From the NCBI GenBank assembly GCA_031261005.1, contig JAISKF010000014.1, positions 1 through 64,000 of the forward strand: a stretch of 64,000 bases of DNA. The letters are read 5' to 3'. Shown here one piece after another: positions 59,459 through 64,000 of this stretch. The DNA is from Enterobacteriaceae bacterium (GTDB lineage Bacteria; Pseudomonadota; Gammaproteobacteria; Enterobacterales; Enterobacteriaceae). Position numbers and translations under genes: made by a program. Every line of letters begins with the position of its first letter. Positions within the stretch are counted from its first letter, which is position 1. Under the pieces are notes generated by a model that did not search any database, was not told where the DNA came from, and saw nothing but the letters and a program-made list of their open reading frames with translations.

Positions 59459-60142
59459 TCATCTTTCAAAATACAGGGGATTGGCTGCCAGCAAATCTTT
59501 AGTGAAACCATCAAATATGATATTTCCTTCTGCAACTAACAGTGCGCGCGGTGCGATTCGTGCGGCATCATCAAGATTATGGGAGACCATCAAGAGTGTT
59601 AATAATTGTTCATCGCACACCTCTTCCAGCAGCGACAACATATCGTAACGCAGGGCGGGATCGAGGGCGGAGAAAGGTTCGTCCAGCAGCAAAATCGGTT
59701 TATCGCGTACCAGACAACGCGCCAGCGCGGTTCGTTGCCGTTGCCCGCCGGAAAGCTGTGAGGGCAGGCGATGGAGATAATCGATCAAACCTACGCGGCG
59801 GCAAATATCCAGCCGTTTTTGTTGCTGCTCTGGCGTTAATTTCAAGCCGGGATTTAATCCCAAACCAATATTTTGCTCAACGCTAAGATGGGCAAACAGA
59901 TTATTTTCCTGAAACAGCATCGATACCGGACGCTGTGATGGCGCTGTATGGCTGTGATCCGCGCCGTTTAGCAGTAAACTTCCGCTTTGCGGCATGATAA
60001 ATCCGGCGATCAGATTCAGCAGCGTACTTTTTCCCGCGCCGCTGGAACCAAGCACCGCCACGCGCTCACCGGCATTGACTTGTAAATCAAAGCACATATT
60101 AAGCGGCGGATAGAGATAACGCAGGTTATTGAGTGTGATCAT
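59459..60142 (-). CDS. thiQ: Thiamine ABC transporter ATP-binding protein ThiQ
   Basis: ATPase of the ThiBPQ importer for thiamine, TMP and TPP. Walker [19 protein letters not shown]-loop [15 protein letters not shown], signature [16 protein letters not shown] and Walker [14 protein letters not shown] are all present. ATG 60142 gives [13 protein letters not shown] and 227 aa, overlapping thiP by 17 bp; an ATG nine bases upstream is possible. Last gene of thiBPQ. Confidence 0.96.
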   Translation of the reverse strand: MITLNNLRYLYPPLNMCFDLQVNAGERVAVLGSSGAGKSTLLNLIAGFIMPQSGSLLLNGADHSHTAPSQRPVSMLFQENNLFAHLSVEQNIGLGLNPGLKLTPEQQQKRLDICRRVGLIDYLHRLPSQLSGGQRQRTALARCLVRDKPILLLDEPFSALDPALRYDMLSLLEEVCDEQLLTLLMVSHNLDDAARIAPRALLVAEGNIIFDGFTKDLLAANPLYFER

Positions 60143-61748
60143 GGCGTCCAATCAGTCGTTCAATCAACGTAAACAGGCAAAAACACAGTAACAGCAGTAC
60201 CAGAGCGGTGACTGCGGCGGATTCGCTGCGATAATTACCGAGTTGTTGATAAAGGTAGTAAGGCAGCGTGCGGAATTGTTCATTGCCGAACAGAGCAATC
60301 ACGCCGAAGTCACCGATAGACAGTACGCAGGCAAAGGCTAACGCTTGTGCCATCGGGCGTTTTAGTGCCTTGAATTCGATCCAGCGCAGGCGATTCCAAC
60401 CGTTTAATCCCAGCGATTGACAGAGTAATGTGTAGCGCTCTGCCAGATCGCGCATCGGATTTTCCAGCACTTTTAACGCGTAAGGGATTGCCATCAGCGC
60501 ATTGGTCAGGATCACGATGCCATCGGCGGATTTTGGCAAACCTACGCTGTTATTGAGCAGCAGGAAAAAGCCTGTCGCCAGTACAATAGCTGGCATAGCG
60601 AGGATCACCATACCGCTGATTTCCAGCCGTTCGCCCCAGCGATTATGGCGTAATTTTAGTTCACGGCTGCTCCACAGTAGCATCATGGTTAATAGCAAAC
60701 ACAGTGCACCGGAAACGATGGCAATCCGCAGCGAGGTTGCCAGTGCCAGCCAGAGCGCGGGTTGGCGAAGTACGTTACTCATGGCGCTGTTCATGCCATC
60801 ACTGATCACGGCAAGCAGCGGTGGCAGAAATAACGCTAAGGTTAACGTTATCAACAGGGCATCAAAAATTTTTGCGGTCAGAGAATCTTGCGGATCGTGC
60901 CATGTTCGTCCGTCCGTATTTCCCACGGGCAGAGATTGGCTAAAACGTTGGCTAATTAACACGATGGATAAACAGCAAATCAACTGGATCAATCCAAGCA
61001 ATGCGGCGCGTTGCGGATCAAAATCGTAGGTGAGTGCCTGATAAATCGCTAACTCAATCGTTGTGGCTTTCGGTCCGCCGCCCAGCGATAGCACCGTCGC
61101 AAAGCTGGCAAAGCAGAGCATAAAAATCAGCGCGCCAGTAGGAAGAAGCTGGCGTTTGATAGCGTGCCATTCCACAAAACGAAAACGCTGCCATGCGTTC
61201 ATGCCGAGTTGTGCCGCTAGCTGGCGCTGTTCAACCGCGATCCCCTCCAGCGATTGTAATAATAATCGGGTTGCCAGCGGTAGATTAAAGAATGCGTGAG
61301 CTAATAGAATGCCCTGTAAGCCGTAAGGGGAAAATTGATAATCCAGCCCAAGTATATTGCACAACTGTGCCAGCCAGCCCTGTTTGCCGTAGACTGTTAA
61401 AATGCCAAACACTGCCACCAGCACTGGCAGTACTAGCGTCATCGCGCATAGTCGCAGTAACAACGTTCGCCCTGCAAACTGGCGGCGGTATAACGCACCA
61501 GCAATAAAAATCGCAGGAATCAGTGAAACCAGCACCGAAAGCGAGGCTTGCCAAAAGGTGAAACCAATCACATGCCAGAGATAGCTATCACGAAGCCAGC
61601 TATCACGCAGCAGCGCGTAAATATCGCCTGTAGGTGAATAGATCCACAACGCAATAAACGCCGATAGCGCGATGCCGAGTATCAGCGTTGCCGCGATCAG
61701 CCCCGACAGCAGCCAGAGCGGAATTAACGGCTGACAGCGTTTTGCCAT
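60126..61748 (-). CDS. thiP: Thiamine ABC transporter permease ThiP
   Basis: Inner-membrane permease with two homologous halves, about 12 helices. Each half carries an ATPase-coupling EAA loop ([22 protein letters not shown] and [21 protein letters not shown]). ATG 61748 gives [16 protein letters not shown], 540 aa against 536 in E. coli. It overlaps thiB by 25 bp and thiQ by 17 bp, indicating tight coupling. Confidence 0.96.
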   Translation of the reverse strand: MAKRCQPLIPLWLLSGLIAATLILGIALSAFIALWIYSPTGDIYALLRDSWLRDSYLWHVIGFTFWQASLSVLVSLIPAIFIAGALYRRQFAGRTLLLRLCAMTLVLPVLVAVFGILTVYGKQGWLAQLCNILGLDYQFSPYGLQGILLAHAFFNLPLATRLLLQSLEGIAVEQRQLAAQLGMNAWQRFRFVEWHAIKRQLLPTGALIFMLCFASFATVLSLGGGPKATTIELAIYQALTYDFDPQRAALLGLIQLICCLSIVLISQRFSQSLPVGNTDGRTWHDPQDSLTAKIFDALLITLTLALFLPPLLAVISDGMNSAMSNVLRQPALWLALATSLRIAIVSGALCLLLTMMLLWSSRELKLRHNRWGERLEISGMVILAMPAIVLATGFFLLLNNSVGLPKSADGIVILTNALMAIPYALKVLENPMRDLAERYTLLCQSLGLNGWNRLRWIEFKALKRPMAQALAFACVLSIGDFGVIALFGNEQFRTLPYYLYQQLGNYRSESAAVTALVLLLLCFCLFTLIERLIGRHDHTQ

Positions 61749-62737
61749 GCCTGAATCCATGACGTGCGCTGTTCGGCGACTTGCTGCGGGCTAAACTCCA
61801 GTGTGATGGCAGGTTTTGGCATATTGGTAAAGGCTTCCGGCAACGGAATATCGATCACCGGATACATCCAGTTGGTGGTGGGGATATGCTGCTGAAACGC
61901 AGGCGTGGTGATAAATGCCATAAATTCTGCCGCTAATTCGGGCCACTTGCTGGCGGCAAGCTGACCGGCGATTTCCACCTGCATATAATGCCCCTCGCTA
62001 AACGGAGCGGCGGCGTAACGGTTATCTTGTTCTTCAATAATGTGGTAAGCAGGAGACGTCGTGTAACTTAAGACCAGATCCGCTTCGCCTTTGAGGAACA
62101 AGCCGTAAGCATCACTCCAGCCTTTTGTGACGGTAACGGTTTTTTGCGCTAATTGCTGCCATGCCTGCGGCGCTTTATCGCCGTAGACTTTCTGTATCCA
62201 TAACAGCAAACCTTGCCCCGGTGTACTGGTACGCGGATCTTGATAGATCACGCGCCATTTTTCCGGGCTTTCGATTAATTCATGCAGGCTTTTCGGCGGA
62301 TTTTTTAACGTTTGCTGGTTGTAAACAAAAGAAAAATAGCCGTAATCATAAGGGATAAACGTGTCATCTTGCCAGCCGTCAGGCAGGGTGAGCGCTTGAG
62401 TTATTTGTTGATGAGGAACAAACAGACCGGATTGTTTCGCTGCGGCTAACAGATTGTTATCTAAGCCCAGCACCACATCAGCAGTGCTATTTTTGCCTTC
62501 CATCTTTAAGCGATTGAGTAAAGCAGCACCGTCAGCCATCGCAACAAAATACAGTTGACATCGGCAATTTTCTTCAAAGGCTTGCTTGATTTTTGGACCA
62601 GCGCCCCAGTCAGAAGCAAAGGAATCATAGGTATAAACCGTTAGTCGGGGAATTTTTGAGGCAAGAACTTCTGAGGCATTGACGGTCAGCGGTGCGGTAA
62701 TCAGCAGTAGGGCAGCGATAATAAATTTATGCAACAC
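61724..62737 (-). CDS. thiB: Thiamine-binding periplasmic protein ThiB
   Basis: Solute-binding protein for thiamine and its phosphates. The signal peptide ends near LTVNASEV. The mature protein starts with PRLTVYTYDSFASDWGAGP and holds DVVLGLDNNLL, the binding segment YGYFSFVYN and GWSDAYGLFLKGEADLVLSYTTSPAYH. GTG 62737 is the start, with AGGAG 8 nt before it. Length 337 aa (E. coli 327). No TPP riboswitch is visible in the 127-bp gap to leuD, unlike E. coli, and a MITE core occupies that gap. Confidence 0.96.
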   Translation of the reverse strand: MLHKFIIAALLLITAPLTVNASEVLASKIPRLTVYTYDSFASDWGAGPKIKQAFEENCRCQLYFVAMADGAALLNRLKMEGKNSTADVVLGLDNNLLAAAKQSGLFVPHQQITQALTLPDGWQDDTFIPYDYGYFSFVYNQQTLKNPPKSLHELIESPEKWRVIYQDPRTSTPGQGLLLWIQKVYGDKAPQAWQQLAQKTVTVTKGWSDAYGLFLKGEADLVLSYTTSPAYHIIEEQDNRYAAAPFSEGHYMQVEIAGQLAASKWPELAAEFMAFITTPAFQQHIPTTNWMYPVIDIPLPEAFTNMPKPAITLEFSPQQVAEQRTSWIQAWQNAVSR

Positions 62738-62775
62738 GTTGTGCTCCTATGGAGAAAGGTTCCTTTTTGCTTTTG

Positions 62776-62856
62776 CGTAGGGCGGCAATCTGCCGCCCGT
62801 TGATTTCACTGTAGTTTAGCGGGCGACAGATTGCGCCCTTACAATGATTAATTTAT
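62776..62856. repeat. MITE-like repeat copy L, core only
   Basis: GCGTAGGGCGGCAATCTGCC, a spacer TTGATTTCACTGTAGTTTAG and the inverted hairpin GGGCGACAGATTGCGCCC, with little of either AT-rich arm. Lies 9 bp from the leuD stop codon and fills most of the leuD-thiB gap. Confidence 0.8.
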
Positions 62857-62864
62857 TACTCGAT

Positions 62865-63467
62865 TTACCGTAAAAATGCTAGTTGATTCGCTTCATAAGC
62901 GCTGATCGCATCATTATGTTGCAGCGTTAAACCGATGCTATCCAGCCCGTTGATCATGCAGTGTTTGCGGAATGGATCGATATTAAAGGCATAACGTTTA
63001 CCGCCTGCGATCACGACCTGATTTTCCAGATCGACGGTGAATTGCGTTCCCTCCTGGTTTTCGACCAGTTTGAACAGCTCATCAACGTCGGCTTCGCTTA
63101 ACGCAACAGGTAATAGCTGATTATTGAATGAGTTACCGTAGAAAATATCGGCAAAACTTGGGGCGATCACGACTTTAAAACCGTAGTCGGTCAGCGCCCA
63201 CGGCGCATGTTCACGGGAAGAGCCGCAACCGAAGTTTTCTCTGGCTAACAAAATCGATGCACCTTTATAGCGCGGTTTATTCAGCACAAAATCAGGGTTC
63301 GGCTGCTGACCGGCGTTATCCAGAAAACGCCAGTCATTAAATAGATTCTGACCAAAACCAGTGCGCGTTACGCGCTGTAAAAATTGTTTAGGAATAATGG
63401 CGTCGGTATCGACATTGGCAGCGTCTAACGGTGCAACAATACCAGTATGTTGGGTAAATTTAGTCAT
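62865..63467 (-). CDS. leuD: 3-isopropylmalate dehydratase small subunit
   Basis: Forms isopropylmalate isomerase with LeuC in leucine synthesis. The 200-aa protein has [20 protein letters not shown], the swivelling-domain motif [14 protein letters not shown] and [11 protein letters not shown] near the end. It starts 12 nt after leuC with GGAGAG. E. coli is 201 aa. Confidence 0.97.
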   Translation of the reverse strand: MTKFTQHTGIVAPLDAANVDTDAIIPKQFLQRVTRTGFGQNLFNDWRFLDNAGQQPNPDFVLNKPRYKGASILLARENFGCGSSREHAPWALTDYGFKVVIAPSFADIFYGNSFNNQLLPVALSEADVDELFKLVENQEGTQFTVDLENQVVIAGGKRYAFNIDPFRKHCMINGLDSIGLTLQHNDAISAYEANQLAFLR

Positions 63468-63479
63468 GTTTTTCTCTCC

Positions 63480-64000
63480 TTAGCTCAACTTGCGAATGTC
63501 AGCAAAACGACCAGTAACAGCGGCGGCTGCTGCCATTGCAGGGCTGACTAAGTGAGTTCGCCCGCCGCGACCTTGACGACCCTCAAAGTTACGATTGCTG
63601 GTGGACGCGCAGCGTTCGCCCGGATTTAAGCGGTCATTGTTCATGGCTAAACACATGGAGCAACCTGGTAAACGCCATTCAAAACCGGCTTCGATAAAGA
63701 TTTTATCCAGCCCCTCCTGTTCAGCCTGTGCTTTGACTGGACCAGAACCCGGAACCACCAGCGCAACAACGCCCGCAGCAACTTTGCGGCCTTTAGCGAT
63801 TTCAGCGGCAGCGCGCAGATCCTCAATACGAGAGTTAGTGCAAGAACCGATAAAGACTTTATCGATCGCCACATCAGTTAATTTGATGCCGCCTTGCAGA
63901 TCCATATATGCCAGCGCTTTTTCCACGGAGGCGCGCTCAATCGGATCACTGAAAGATTCTGGTTTAGGAATCGTTTGATCGATGGACATGACTTGACCGG
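63480..64000 (-). CDS. leuC: 3-isopropylmalate dehydratase large subunit, C-terminal part
   Basis: The last 172 or so residues of the aconitase-type large subunit; the gene continues beyond base 64000. Cluster ligands are visible in [18 protein letters not shown] and in [15 protein letters not shown], along with [27 protein letters not shown]. The codons at the window edge read GQVM, so the ATG at 63987-63989 is internal and not the start. The order leuC-leuD-thiB-thiP-thiQ lacks the sgrR-setA genes that separate leuD from thiB in E. coli. Confidence 0.96.
   Translation of the reverse strand, partial: GQVMSIDQTIPKPESFSDPIERASVEKALAYMDLQGGIKLTDVAIDKVFIGSCTNSRIEDLRAAAEIAKGRKVAAGVVALVVPGSGPVKAQAEQEGLDKIFIEAGFEWRLPGCSMCLAMNNDRLNPGERCASTSNRNFEGRQGRGGRTHLVSPAMAAAAAVTGRFADIRKLS

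Noticed and set aside
62738-62864. TPP riboswitch upstream of thiB
   Set aside because: None of the conserved TPP-box segments is visible; the space is taken by a MITE core.
63480-63989. A complete 169-aa protein starting at the ATG near 63989
   Set aside because: Codons upstream remain open and read GQVM, so this is the interior of leuC, which continues past the window edge.

Overview
The window is chromosomal DNA of a member of the Enterobacterales. Nearly every long gene has a recognisable Escherichia coli or Yersinia counterpart, and gene order follows two blocks of the E. coli map. The genus cannot be fixed from sequence alone. A glutamine-dependent NadE, PilW, a DUF1007/NicO pair, and the lack of hmp, csiE, sseA/sseB and sgrR argue against Escherichia/Salmonella and for an outlying lineage of the order.

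Block 1 (about 1-46.9 kb, mostly + strand) matches the purL-side to guaBA segment. It holds an IS3-family end, the sRNA gene glmY with its sigma-54 control region, glrK-qseG-glrR, nadE-glnB, glyA, a rhodanese with DUF1007 and NicO genes, a glycerophosphodiesterase, suhB (-), trmJ, the complete iscRSUA-hscBA-fdx-iscX cluster, pepB, an alpha-2-macroglobulin/PBP1C pair, ndk, rlmN-pilW-rodZ-ispG-hisS-yfgM-bamB-der, a Kef-type antiporter (-), xseA (-) and guaB-guaA.

Block 2 (about 48-64 kb, - strand) matches the region near E. coli 1.5 min: rluA, rapA, polB, thiBPQ, leuD and the 3' part of leuC. An AT-rich Abi-alpha (DUF4393) gene sits at the junction of the two blocks.

The clearest accessory region is 54.6-58.7 kb. 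It is AT-rich and carries an antitoxin-like gene remnant, a solo end of the local repeat, and a tightly coupled three-gene operon: a 121-residue protein resembling only the N-terminal domain of clavaminate-synthase-like oxygenases, a 14-helix MFS exporter and an ATP-grasp ligase. This looks like a small amino-acid or dipeptide metabolite locus and is the best candidate for an undescribed system.

A MITE-like repeat recurs at least twelve times, including two tandem pairs. It has TA-flanked ends near ACCTGAGGTTTAGATAAG and a centre of two 8-bp GC-rich hairpins in inverted orientation. Every copy whose neighbours are visible lies just downstream of a stop codon. One copy separates leuD from thiB, where no thiamine riboswitch is visible.

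Functionally the window covers envelope stress and amino-sugar control (GlrKR/GlmY), nitrogen and NAD metabolism, one-carbon and purine supply, Fe-S assembly, outer-membrane and cell-shape factors, tRNA/rRNA modification, thiamine import and leucine synthesis. All coordinates and motif calls come from reading the sequence; no database search was run.
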